A stretch of DNA of 64,000 nt from the NCBI RefSeq assembly GCF_001613145.1, contig NZ_BDBU01000016.1, forward strand, positions 248,001-312,000, in the 5' to 3' direction. Shown here in pieces: positions 36,080 to 44,459 of the stretch (position 1 is the stretch's first letter; each line of letters opens with the position of its first letter). This stretch comes from Nocardia jejuensis NBRC 103114. Lineage in GTDB: Bacteria > Actinomycetota > Actinomycetes > Mycobacteriales > Mycobacteriaceae. The notes beneath the pieces were generated by a model, which did no database searches, was not told the origin of the DNA, and saw nothing but the letters and a program-made list of their open reading frames with translations. A program made the translations under genes and the position numbers.

Positions 36080-39030
36080 CGATGACATTGCACATCCCGG
36101 ACGCGGCGCCGCGAATCGCCTTGCACACATCGGTTCTCAATGATCTGTCCCGCAACAAACCCAAGCGCCTCGAACGCGCGTTGGAGTATCACGCCGAGGA
36201 CATCCCCGGCGCAGCGCCGTACGCCTCCGAAGCAGACTTCCAACAGGCGTTGCGTGCCGCAGACGCCGGTGATCAACTCGTGGATCTGTGGCGAAAGCAG
36301 TTGCGGGTCTGGGATTTCGCCCCCAGACCGCAATGGTCGACCGCCGAGCCCTGCACCGACCTCCGCCGCGCCGATGTATACGCACAACTGGTGCTCGACG
36401 GGCAAACAGCGAAGCTGCTCGACGCCGCGGTACCGGTGATCAAAGTGCCGCTGCCCGTGGTAATCAGCAAGGAATTCGTGCCCTGGCACGACACCCATCA
36501 GGGTCGGTCCTGGTACTGGCCGATGTACAGCGAGCTGCTGAGTCGCCGCGGGTGGACCGACCATGCGATCACGACCCTCGATATGGCGACCGAAAGTGTG
36601 GTGGAACGACTCTCGGATCCAACTCGGCCGGAGGCGTACCAGTCCAAGGGATTGGTCGTCGGTTATGTGCAGTCCGGCAAGACCGCGAATTTCACCGGCG
36701 TCATCGCGCGCGCAATCGATGCGGGCTACCGGCTCGTCATTGTCCTGGGTGGCACTCTGAACCTGCTGCGTGATCAGACCCAGCGCCGACTCGACATGGA
36801 ATTGGTCGGCCGGGAGAACGTGCTGCGCGGCGCCAGCGAATTCGAATCCGACTATGCCGACGATCCCGAGTGGATCCAGCGCAAGTTCGTCGAATTCGGC
36901 ACTGTCCCTTCTGCTCTGGGTGGGTTCGACATCCACCGCCTGACCACCCGGTACGACGACTACAAAAGCCTGCTGCAAGGCATCGTCGCGCTGGAGTTCG
37001 AGAAGCAGGAACCTGCGCTTCCGCTCTACGACCCTGTGAACCTGCATCGCGCCGCAGCCCGATTGATGGTGGTGAAGAAGAACAAGTCGGTACTCACGAA
37101 ACTGGTGAAGGACCTCAACAAGATCCGCACCCCGCTCGACGAGATCCCGGTCCTGATCATCGACGACGAATCCGATGAAGCCTCGGTCAACACCTCGCGG
37201 CCCAAGCCTGACGTCGAACGTACTGCGATCAATCAGAAGATTTCCCAACTCCTGACCATGCTGCCCCGCGCCCAGTACGTCGGTTACACCGCAACTCCCT
37301 ACGCGAACGTCTTCATCGACCCCAGCGACAGCGCCGACATCTTCCCCAAGGACTTCATCATCTCCCTCGCCCGTCCCGAGGGATACATGGGCGCCAGCGA
37401 CTTCCACGACTTCGACCTCGACGACACAGATGACGACCGCAACGTAGCCAACTCCAACGAGCTGGCTCACGTGCGCGACGTCGTAGTCACCGACGAAGAC
37501 GACACCGAACCGCTCGAACGTGCCATCGACATGTTCGTCCTGGCAGGCGCAATGAAGCTTTACCGTCAAGACCGAGACAGACTGGGTGACAGCTACTTCC
37601 GCCACCACACCATGCTCATTCACGAGTCCAACTGGGTCGAGTCCCACCGAGAGCTGCTCGGTCGCATTACCAAGATCTGGTGGGAAGCAGCCTATTCCAG
37701 CGCCCGCGGCCACGACCGACTCCGCACCCTCTTCGATACCGACGTAGCCCCGGTCTCGGCCGTTCGCTCCGCCGGCTACACCACCCCCACCACCTACGAC
37801 GACCTGATGCCCTACGTCGGCCCCACCGTTCAGAACATCAGCGCGGATCAGAAACCCATCATCGTGGTGAACGGAGACGCTGAACTAGCCACCGGCGACG
37901 CCGATTTCGACCGCCGTTCCATTTGGAAGATCCTCATCGGCGGCCAGAAGTTGTCCCGCGGATTCACCGTCGAAGGCCTTACGGTGTCCTACTTCCGCCG
38001 CCGCTCCGCCAACGCCTCGGCTCTGATGCAGATGGGCCGCTGGTTCGGCTTCCGCAAGGGGTATCGGGACCTGGTGCGGCTGTATATCGGGCGGGAAGAG
38101 GTGCAGGGCAAGCAGGACATCGACCTGTACAAGGCGTTCGAGGCGGTATGTATGGACGAGGAAAGCTTCCGCAGCGAACTCGAGCAGTACGCGGTGATGG
38201 TCGACGGAATGCCACAGGTGACCCCGGCTCAGGTGCCTCCTTTGGTATCCCAGCACCTCCCGACTCTGCGACCCACCAGCCCCAACAAGATGTACAACGC
38301 CCAACTCGTGGAGATCCGTTCACCTGGCAGCTGGCGCGAGCCGTTCGCCTACCCCATCAAGGCCGCGGATATGCGCCACAACACTGAACTCTGGTCCCCG
38401 GTCTTCGACCGATTGACTACTACGACAACCGATTTCGCCTACCATCTCCACAACAAGCCCGTTCATCGATTCTCCGCTCTGACGGGCTGTTTCGGCGCAT
38501 CCGAACTGATCGACATCATCGACCGGATGCGCTGGCTCACCCCCGGCCAATTTGCCCCACATGCCGAATATCTCGCCGCGATAAGCCGAGGCCCCTCCCG
38601 TCAGGTGGATGACTGGATAATCCTCGCCCCGCAGGCCGACCGCTTACGAAAGGACATCTCCCTGGGTCAGAACGGCCGCATCTTCACCCGCTGGGAACGA
38701 GTCCGCCGCCGCGACCCCCTCTTCGGTGCCATCTCCACCAGTCGTCACCGCAGCATCGCTCGCCGAATAGCAGGCGCACTTCCCAACTCCCGAGACGCCA
38801 ACACTGAATCTCTCGTGGCCCCCCGCCGCGGCGTAGTAATGCTCTACCCCGTAGTAGAACCTCGCTTCAACCCCGACGTAACCTCGGAAGGTCGCGTCGA
38901 CCCAGCAAAAGTGGTTGTCGGCTTCGGCTTCGTAGCTCCAGCCTCTGCCACCGGCCCCGACGACAAGATCGTCCGCTTCACCACTATCGATTCAAGCGAT
39001 GCTGCCATTGTGGACATCGCGAACGATTGA
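36076..39030 (+). CDS. Z1-domain ATPase/helicase-like protein
   Basis: A 984-residue protein coupled to the GHKL ATPase gene. Residues about 190-420 resemble a superfamily 2 ATPase core: Walker A GYVQSGKT (196-203), acidic box IIDDESDEAS (361-370) and GYTATPYANVF (403-413). Residues about 480-720 match the Z1 domain, with RGFTVEGLTVSYF and QMGRWFGFRKGY (about 630-660) as motif V/VI equivalents. Z1 proteins occur with MORC-like ATPases, cytosine methylases and nucleases. No methylase, Vsr, DUF4420 or AIPR gene is present here. Base composition is visibly lower in G+C than the core genes. Confidence 0.85.
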   Translation: MTMTLHIPDAAPRIALHTSVLNDLSRNKPKRLERALEYHAEDIPGAAPYASEADFQQALRAADAGDQLVDLWRKQLRVWDFAPRPQWSTAEPCTDLRRADVYAQLVLDGQTAKLLDAAVPVIKVPLPVVISKEFVPWHDTHQGRSWYWPMYSELLSRRGWTDHAITTLDMATESVVERLSDPTRPEAYQSKGLVVGYVQSGKTANFTGVIARAIDAGYRLVIVLGGTLNLLRDQTQRRLDMELVGRENVLRGASEFESDYADDPEWIQRKFVEFGTVPSALGGFDIHRLTTRYDDYKSLLQGIVALEFEKQEPALPLYDPVNLHRAAARLMVVKKNKSVLTKLVKDLNKIRTPLDEIPVLIIDDESDEASVNTSRPKPDVERTAINQKISQLLTMLPRAQYVGYTATPYANVFIDPSDSADIFPKDFIISLARPEGYMGASDFHDFDLDDTDDDRNVANSNELAHVRDVVVTDEDDTEPLERAIDMFVLAGAMKLYRQDRDRLGDSYFRHHTMLIHESNWVESHRELLGRITKIWWEAAYSSARGHDRLRTLFDTDVAPVSAVRSAGYTTPTTYDDLMPYVGPTVQNISADQKPIIVVNGDAELATGDADFDRRSIWKILIGGQKLSRGFTVEGLTVSYFRRRSANASALMQMGRWFGFRKGYRDLVRLYIGREEVQGKQDIDLYKAFEAVCMDEESFRSELEQYAVMVDGMPQVTPAQVPPLVSQHLPTLRPTSPNKMYNAQLVEIRSPGSWREPFAYPIKAADMRHNTELWSPVFDRLTTTTTDFAYHLHNKPVHRFSALTGCFGASELIDIIDRMRWLTPGQFAPHAEYLAAISRGPSRQVDDWIILAPQADRLRKDISLGQNGRIFTRWERVRRRDPLFGAISTSRHRSIARRIAGALPNSRDANTESLVAPRRGVVMLYPVVEPRFNPDVTSEGRVDPAKVVVGFGFVAPASATGPDDKIVRFTTIDSSDAAIVDIAND

Positions 39031-39052
39031 CGATGAGTGGGTGGCCAGGATT

Positions 39053-39946
39053 TCAGCTGGCCTCTTGAAACTCTCTGAAGCGCTCAGCCAGTCGGTCTTT
39101 CGAGGGCTTGTCCTTCGAGCGTGAGGGTGTGAACAGCGATCGGCCATGCATCTCCTGCAAGCCATGTAGCAGCATTGGACCGTCACGCTCTTCCAAGAGA
39201 TCGCTGTTGATGCGAACCTCGTAGTCGGGCGTGATGCCTAGGAACTGCTCGTCGTAGGCGGCGTGGTGGATCTTGCACAGACTGAGACCGTTGTCGACAG
39301 TCGGAGTGCCGTGGGGTTGTCCATCCGCGATGATGTGCGCGGCATCCAGAAGCTTTGCGTGTTTGAGATTGCATACAGCGCACTGGCATTCGTATGCCCG
39401 AAGGACTCGACCCCGAAACTCGGGCTGATGCAGCCGCTGTTTGGTGATGCGTTGCGCGTACTGACGTTCGAGCGGAAGGAGGTTCAATGGGTCCGAGACC
39501 GAACGAAGCGTGTCATCCAAGGCGATCATGAAGCGGCGGTTGGGTTTATCGTCGGCGATCACGTAGACCGGAACTACCGGCACGAACACCCCATCCGCAA
39601 TCTTGCGGAGCAAGATCAGTGGTAGGTCAAACTCCAATGCAGCGCGGAGCTTCTTGTTGTCCCCCTCTACGCTGCCTTCTCGATATGCATAGGCGAAGAG
39701 TGAGTCGCCGATCTCTTCGTCTGCATACTTGCTCTTGGGATCGGAAAGGATCGATAGCGTCGCCAGCATGTCCCTCGGGTTCCGAATGCCGCGGTTGCGG
39801 TCGACCAGACGATGAGTCCGGCCGTCCACTGTGAAATCCCAAAGCTGTTGGCGGGTAACGGCACCCGTCTCGCGAACCATCTCCTCGAGGTGCTTGAAGA
39901 TTTCCCCCCGGAGTATGGCCTCCGTGTCCCTGTCCGCCCTAACCAT
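39053..39946 (-). CDS. HNH endonuclease, restriction-type
   Basis: A 297-residue protein. The C-terminal part holds a zinc-supported HNH fold: CAVCN, LLDAAHI (catalytic His, about 204), GTPTVDNGLSLCKIHHAAYD. The N-terminal 180 residues (VRADRDTEAILRGEIFKHLEE...) may recognise DNA, as in HNH modification-dependent enzymes. It is convergent with the Z1 gene, only 22 bp apart, and shares its low-G+C character. That suggests the three arrived together, but opposite strands leave functional linkage unproven. Confidence 0.8.
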   Translation of the reverse strand: MVRADRDTEAILRGEIFKHLEEMVRETGAVTRQQLWDFTVDGRTHRLVDRNRGIRNPRDMLATLSILSDPKSKYADEEIGDSLFAYAYREGSVEGDNKKLRAALEFDLPLILLRKIADGVFVPVVPVYVIADDKPNRRFMIALDDTLRSVSDPLNLLPLERQYAQRITKQRLHQPEFRGRVLRAYECQCAVCNLKHAKLLDAAHIIADGQPHGTPTVDNGLSLCKIHHAAYDEQFLGITPDYEVRINSDLLEERDGPMLLHGLQEMHGRSLFTPSRSKDKPSKDRLAERFREFQEAS

Positions 39947-40046
39947 GACGCGAGTTTGTCATGGAGGCCGGAGTGTGTCGATCTTCAACGCCACTGTTTT
40001 TGACAGGTGCGCACAGTTGGCACGGACTGTCGGTAGACGTCGCAGT

Positions 40047-40337
40047 CTAGGTGATGTGTTCCCGGCCGCGAGGTTTCGTGAAGGCGTCGCTCAGGGGCAC
40101 TGTCCCGGACCTGTCGATATCGGTTGGCGTTCGCCCGATGAGCTGGTCCAAGGCTGCCGAACCCCTGTGCAATACGGCGGCGAGCGTCTCGGCGTCCAGG
40201 GAGATCTCGATCTCCCTGTTGTCAGGTCCGAGAATTACCGTGGCGAACTGCCTGCTTTCGTCGACGGTAACTCGCACGGGACAACCTGGTGAGGTGAGAG
40301 CCCAGGTTCCTATGGTTACGGGCGGTTGGTTGAACAT
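40047..40337 (-). CDS. Small protein divergent from the second XRE gene
   Basis: A 96-residue protein starting MFNQPPVTIGTW; AAGGAGG lies 5 bp upstream, fixing the start. It has a beta-strand-rich first half (ALTSPGCPVRVTVDESRQFATVILG) and a helical second half (DAETLAAVLHRGSAALDQL). No family is recognised. The region between it and the XRE regulator carries three ACTGGGT-type palindromes, so the two are probably co-regulated. Confidence 0.65.
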   Translation of the reverse strand: MFNQPPVTIGTWALTSPGCPVRVTVDESRQFATVILGPDNREIEISLDAETLAAVLHRGSAALDQLIGRTPTDIDRSGTVPLSDAFTKPRGREHIT

Positions 40338-40390
40338 CGCGCCTCCTTCGCTCGTGGTTGATGTCGAAAGCACATCATCGATCCGGGGTG

Positions 40391-40475
40391 CTGGGTACCC
40401 TGAACTGGGTCACCCAGTGGTATTCGCCTGGATCTGCAGAGCAGCAATCAGACTGGGTGGGTGCTACCACCCAGT
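40391..40475. promoter_or_regulatory. Array of ACTGGGT palindromes
   Basis: CTGGGTACCC (40391-40400), ACTGGGT-C-ACCCAGT (40404-40418) and ACTGGGTGG-N6-CCACCCAGT (40452-40475) all share the core CTGGGT. They sit between divergent genes, 25 bp before the XRE start, and are the likely binding sites of that regulator. Confidence 0.65.
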
Positions 40476-40500
40476 ACGGGTGCCGATCCCTGGAGAACGC

Positions 40501-41382
40501 ATGGATGAGGTCGGTTCTACCTTGCCGAGGCGCCAACTCGGGCGCTATGTGCGTGAAGCACGGTCAGCTATGGCGATGTCGCAGGAGAAGGTTGCGCGGC
40601 TGGCCGATGTCAGCTCTTCGGTTCTTCAGCGGCTTGAGCGCGGGGTGTCGACCCGTGTGAAAGTGCGTGATATGCAGGCGATTTGCGAAGTGTTAGAGAT
40701 GTCGGAGGTGATGACTGCGGCGATGGTGGGGTTGCTGAGACAGTCCTCTGAGAAGAGTTGGTGGTATGAGTACGGCAGCTTGATGCCCGCGGACTTCGAT
40801 GTGTATGTCGGGCTCGAAGCTGCTGCTCAGAGACTGATCACTTATCAGCCGGCGCTGGTGCCGGGACTCCTGCAGACCCCGGACTACGCCCGAGCTCTGA
40901 TTCGCGCAGTGAAGCCTGCTGAGAGTCCTGTGGAGCACGAGCGGCGCGTCGAGTTGCGGACCAAGCGGCAGGCAATGGTGACTCGGCGGCGCCAGCCACT
41001 GCATCTGGATGTCTTGCTGCACGAATGCGTGTTGCGGAGCAACGTGGGCGGGGCTGATGTCATGGCCGGGCAGCTGCGACAGTTGGCGGAGATCGGGAAG
41101 CTGCCGAATGTCTGTGTACGCGTGCTGCCCTTCAGTGCTGGGGCTCCTGTGGGAGATCCGGTGGGGCAGTTCGCGATTCTGGAGTTCGATCCCGAGGTGA
41201 AGGGTTCAGCAGCAAGTCCTCCGGTGGTGTACGTGGAGAGCTTTGTCGGTTGCCTTTATCTGGAGAAGGAAGACGATGTCCGCCGTTACTATCGGGTTCT
41301 CGAGAGTCTTCAGCGCGTGTCGCTGGACGAGACGACCAGCCGTGGCCTGCTACGGCAGGCAACCAAGGAGTTTTCAGCGTGA
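40501..41382 (+). CDS. XRE-family regulator with DUF5753 (second copy)
   Basis: A 293-residue paralogue of the protein at 4859-5740, similar along its whole length (GSTLPRRQLGRYVREAR..., SWWYEYGSLMPADFDVYVGLEAAAQRLITYQPALVPGLLQT). ATG 40501 follows GGAGAACGC. The helix-turn-helix is at residues about 20-65, with DUF5753 to the end. It overlaps the DUF397 gene by 4 bp. The lower G+C than the first copy argues for separate acquisition rather than recent local duplication. Confidence 0.88.
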   Translation: MDEVGSTLPRRQLGRYVREARSAMAMSQEKVARLADVSSSVLQRLERGVSTRVKVRDMQAICEVLEMSEVMTAAMVGLLRQSSEKSWWYEYGSLMPADFDVYVGLEAAAQRLITYQPALVPGLLQTPDYARALIRAVKPAESPVEHERRVELRTKRQAMVTRRRQPLHLDVLLHECVLRSNVGGADVMAGQLRQLAEIGKLPNVCVRVLPFSAGAPVGDPVGQFAILEFDPEVKGSAASPPVVYVESFVGCLYLEKEDDVRRYYRVLESLQRVSLDETTSRGLLRQATKEFSA

Positions 41383-41579
41383 CGGCCGATGCACGATGGT
41401 TCAAGAGCAGTTATAGCGGCGACAAGGCCGATTGCGTCGAAGTAGCATTCGTCGGCGGTGTGGTTGGGGTTCGTGACTCGAAAGATGTAAGCCAGCCGGC
41501 GTTGGCGCTCTCGGGCGAGATGTGGGACGCATTCATTCGTGACATAGTTTCCGGCGTTGCCGGGCCCGTGCTCGGCTAG
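41379..41579 (+). CDS. DUF397 protein (second copy)
   Basis: A 66-residue protein. GTG 41379 overlaps the preceding stop (GTGA). It has the family pattern DARWFKSSYSGDKADCVEVAF, then GVVGVRDSKD and a terminal WDAFIRD helix. Pairing with a DUF5753 regulator repeats the arrangement at 5737-5934. Confidence 0.87.
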   Translation: MTADARWFKSSYSGDKADCVEVAFVGGVVGVRDSKDVSQPALALSGEMWDAFIRDIVSGVAGPVLG

Positions 41580-41587
41580 CGTGAGTT

Positions 41588-42466
41588 ATGACCGCTGAGC
41601 AAGGAGCGCCTGAGATCGCTGGCGTGCGTCGTCGGCTCGTCGAGGCACGTGGAGTGCAGTTTCATGTGAGCGAATCGGGGAGTGGGGTACCGGTTCTCGC
41701 GGTGCATGGATGGCCGCAGCATCATTTCGTGTACCGCGATCTGCTCGGTGATCCTCCGGAAGGGCTGCGGGTCATCGCGCCGGATCTGCCGGGGTATGGG
41801 TGGTCTGGGCCTGCGCCGCATGGGTGGGCGAAGGACGATGTGGCGAGTGATGTGCTGGCGTTGATGGATGCGCTGGGGTTGGACGAGAAGGTCTTGTTGG
41901 TGGGGCATGACTGGGGTGGGTTCGTGGGGTACCGGATGGTGTTGCGGGAGCCTGAGTGGTTTCGGGGGTATCTGGTGTTGAACATGGCGCATCCCTGGGT
42001 GCCTGCGAAGGTGGTGGCTCGGCAGGCTTGGCGGATGTTGGCTTACCAGCCTTTGATTGCGGGGCTGGGGATGCCGTTGCAGCGGCGGACTCGGTTCTTG
42101 GAGTGGTTGATCGGGAACGCTGCCAGCGATCCGACGGTGTTCGACCATGAGACGGTGCGGGTCTATTCGGAGAGATTCAAGGATCCGGTCGTTGCCAGGG
42201 CTGCTACTGATACGTATCGGACGTTCTTGCTGAAGGAGGTGCCTGCCTCGGTGCGGAAGCCGGAGCGCCGACGCGGCACCCTGCCCATTCGGGCGTTGTT
42301 CGGAGTGGATGACGCGGCGGTCCACTACTCGCTGGCGGCGGCGGAGAGTGCGCGCGCCGATGATTACACGGTCGAAATGGTCCAGGGGTGTGGGCATTTC
42401 ATTGTGGATGAGCGGCCGGAGTTGGTTCGGGAGCGGTTGGTGGCGTTGGCGCGGGAAACTGGGTGA
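41588..42466 (+). CDS. Alpha/beta hydrolase, epoxide hydrolase-like
   Basis: A 292-residue enzyme. HGWPQ (oxyanion), GHDWGG with Asp as nucleophile (about residue 108) and the late GCGHFIVDERPELV with catalytic His are the epoxide hydrolase set; haloalkane dehalogenases share the Asp. The start lies 8 bp after the DUF397 stop. TAGCGT 5 nt upstream of the ATG might be a -10, but read-through from the regulator pair is equally possible. Substrate is unknown. Confidence 0.88.
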   Translation: MTAEQGAPEIAGVRRRLVEARGVQFHVSESGSGVPVLAVHGWPQHHFVYRDLLGDPPEGLRVIAPDLPGYGWSGPAPHGWAKDDVASDVLALMDALGLDEKVLLVGHDWGGFVGYRMVLREPEWFRGYLVLNMAHPWVPAKVVARQAWRMLAYQPLIAGLGMPLQRRTRFLEWLIGNAASDPTVFDHETVRVYSERFKDPVVARAATDTYRTFLLKEVPASVRKPERRRGTLPIRALFGVDDAAVHYSLAAAESARADDYTVEMVQGCGHFIVDERPELVRERLVALARETG

Positions 42467-42546
42467 GGTCGGCCTGGTGCTCCATTTTGTGTGAGGAATT
42501 GGCTGTTTGCAGCCTGGATCGAGTGGTTTGTGGAGGGTGAGGCCGG

Positions 42547-43443
42547 TTATCGCCCTCGGCGGCTCCTCCTGCGCCGCCGAACAACCTCAACTGTCTCCTC
42601 TGCGCACGCATCCAACGATTGGAAGATGTCAGACGCCGCATAACGCAGCACCAGCCAACCGTTGAGGAGCAACGCGTTCTGCCGACGTCGGTCGAGGCGG
42701 AAAACAGCAGGCGCGCTGTGGAATTCACGGCCATCGATCTCGACGATGACCCGGGATGCTTCGTCTACGAAGTCGACGCGAAATGGCCCGATCGGGTGGT
42801 TGGCCAGCAGAGTGAGACCTCGGTCGCGCAACGCACGTGCGAAGAGTCGCTCAGGTTCGGACGCATGGTGGATTGCCGCCTTGCGGAGCTGCGAGTAGAG
42901 GGCGCGAGACCCTCGAATACCGCTGTGGCAGAGGTCGAGCACTTCCTGAGGGTTGACTGTTCTCGGGATCTGGTTGTCGATCAGCGCGTCGGCTTCCGAC
43001 CGTCCCAGAGTGGCTACACAGTCCATCAGCGTCAACGCCGCCGACGTGACCGGGAGGTCATGGAGTTCGGATTTCCACTCCGGCGCGAGACTACGACGAT
43101 AGATGCGAAGCCAAGCAGGAGTCTCCCGCCGGATGTTCGCGGGAACGATGGCTTCGACGTTCGGCGGCTCGGGCAGCATGCCGTGCAGCCATGCCGCGGT
43201 GCGATGGGAGAGGACCGCGCTCGGAAGCCATGCAATCACCGCTTCGCATCTGGTGATCCTCGTCGGTGGCTCGAGGCTGTAGACGTTGGGAAGAAGCCGG
43301 GTGTACGCGCCTCGGCGGCAGCGGTCGTCGATGGTGCTCGACGGAACGCCGTCCGCCAGCAAGTCGGCACGGGTACGGATCACCGATTGAGAGTGGCACT
43401 GAGGTGGCTGGTGAGAATCCCAGCGACCTGGGCAGAGGTGCAC
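42547..43443 (-). CDS. AbiEi-like N-domain fused to a DUF559 (Vsr-like) nuclease domain
   Basis: A 298-residue protein. The N-terminus resembles the AbiEi antitoxin wHTH (VIRTRADLLADGVPSSTIDDRCRRG, YSLEPP). Residues about 193-275 form a DUF559 domain of the Vsr/PD-(D/E)XK superfamily: E196, D224, VEIDG (E235, D237), H242 and D251. Many actinobacteria carry several such proteins with no proven function. The GTG at 43443 and the GTG at 43383 are both possible starts, and neither has a clear ribosome-binding site. Confidence 0.75.
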   Translation of the reverse strand: MHLCPGRWDSHQPPQCHSQSVIRTRADLLADGVPSSTIDDRCRRGAYTRLLPNVYSLEPPTRITRCEAVIAWLPSAVLSHRTAAWLHGMLPEPPNVEAIVPANIRRETPAWLRIYRRSLAPEWKSELHDLPVTSAALTLMDCVATLGRSEADALIDNQIPRTVNPQEVLDLCHSGIRGSRALYSQLRKAAIHHASEPERLFARALRDRGLTLLANHPIGPFRVDFVDEASRVIVEIDGREFHSAPAVFRLDRRRQNALLLNGWLVLRYAASDIFQSLDACAEETVEVVRRRRRSRRGR

Positions 43444-43505
43444 GCTGTGGATGAATCATCGATATGTGGAGACCCTCTGTGTCTATTCCTGGGAGGGCTC
43501 CGTGA

Positions 43506-44459
43506 CTACGGTTCGGTCGACTGCGGTTGATTGGTAAGCGGTGTCGCCGAGGACGTGAAGTCGTCCACGGTCTCGAGGGTGTAGTTACCGTGGTCGGTGC
43601 CCAAGCCTTGGGCGACCAGAGCGGCGGTCGCCAAGCCCAACCGGACGGCGGCGGGGAGGTCTCGGGTGAGGGTGATGGCGCGGAGGAAGCCGGCGGAGAA
43701 GGCGTCGCCGCAGCCGGTGGTGTCCACGACTGTTGTCTCGTAGGCGGGGAAGTCTTGGATGAGGGTGGGGGAGAACAGGAGTACGCCTGCGGGGCCTCGG
43801 GTTACCGCGAGGGTGTCTACGCCGGCGGCGTGGAGGATGTGGCAGCCGGCTAGGAGGTCTTTGGTGCCGGTGAAGCCAAGGACCTGGTCTTCGTTGGGGA
43901 GGAGGTAGTCGAGGTGGGGGAGGGCGGGGGCTATGGCGGCCAGGGAGCCCATGGAGCCGGGGGCCAAGAGGTCGGCGGAGGTGGTCAGGCCCAGGGACTT
44001 GGCTTGCTGGAGGATTCGGGCCGCGTTCATGGGGCCCAGGAGTTCCGGGCCGCCCAGGTGCAGGTGGGTGGCGGTGGAAATCTCGTCCCAGTCGATGTCT
44101 TCGGGGGCGTAGAAGGGGTTGGCGCCCAGGAGGTGGAGGGTGGGGCGGTCGCCGTTGGGGTGGATGGGCAGGACCGTGGTGGAGGTGGGGTGGTCGGGTT
44201 TGCGGACCACGAGAGAGGTGTCTATGCCTGCCTTTTCGAGCAGGTGCAGGAGGAAGTCGCCGTTGGAGTCGGTGCCGATGGCGCCTGCGGTGCGAACGGA
44301 GGCGCCGAGCTTGGCGAGGATTACGGCGGTTCCGGCAGCTGTGCCCGCGGGGGTGATGCGGATGTTCTCGACGAGGGCGGTCTGCTGGCCCTCGGGGAGG
44401 GCGGAGACGGGGTGGACGAGGATGTCCAGGACGTGGACGCCCATGGTGATGATGGTCAT
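43506..44459 (-). CDS. PfkB-family carbohydrate kinase
   Basis: A 317-residue ribokinase-fold sugar kinase. MTIITMGVHVLDIL is the start, overlapping the aldolase stop (ATGA). The PfkB second signature DTTGCGDAFSAGF (about 255-267) carries the catalytic Asp and anion hole. The N-terminal pattern AGTAAGTAVILAKLGA replaces the usual GGAPANVA. Coupling to a class II aldolase suggests it phosphorylates a sugar that the aldolase then cleaves; the sugar is unknown. Codon use on this gene is unusually G-rich at wobble positions on the plus strand. Confidence 0.88.
   Translation of the reverse strand: MTIITMGVHVLDILVHPVSALPEGQQTALVENIRITPAGTAAGTAVILAKLGASVRTAGAIGTDSNGDFLLHLLEKAGIDTSLVVRKPDHPTSTTVLPIHPNGDRPTLHLLGANPFYAPEDIDWDEISTATHLHLGGPELLGPMNAARILQQAKSLGLTTSADLLAPGSMGSLAAIAPALPHLDYLLPNEDQVLGFTGTKDLLAGCHILHAAGVDTLAVTRGPAGVLLFSPTLIQDFPAYETTVVDTTGCGDAFSAGFLRAITLTRDLPAAVRLGLATAALVAQGLGTDHGNYTLETVDDFTSSATPLTNQPQSTEP

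Noticed and set aside
34532..39030. Reading the GHKL-Z1 pair as DNA mismatch repair or a DNA gyrase relative
   Set aside because: The GHKL motifs are MORC-type and the protein lacks MutL dimerisation or endonuclease motifs and any topoisomerase domain. The Z1 partner points to the restriction-linked family.
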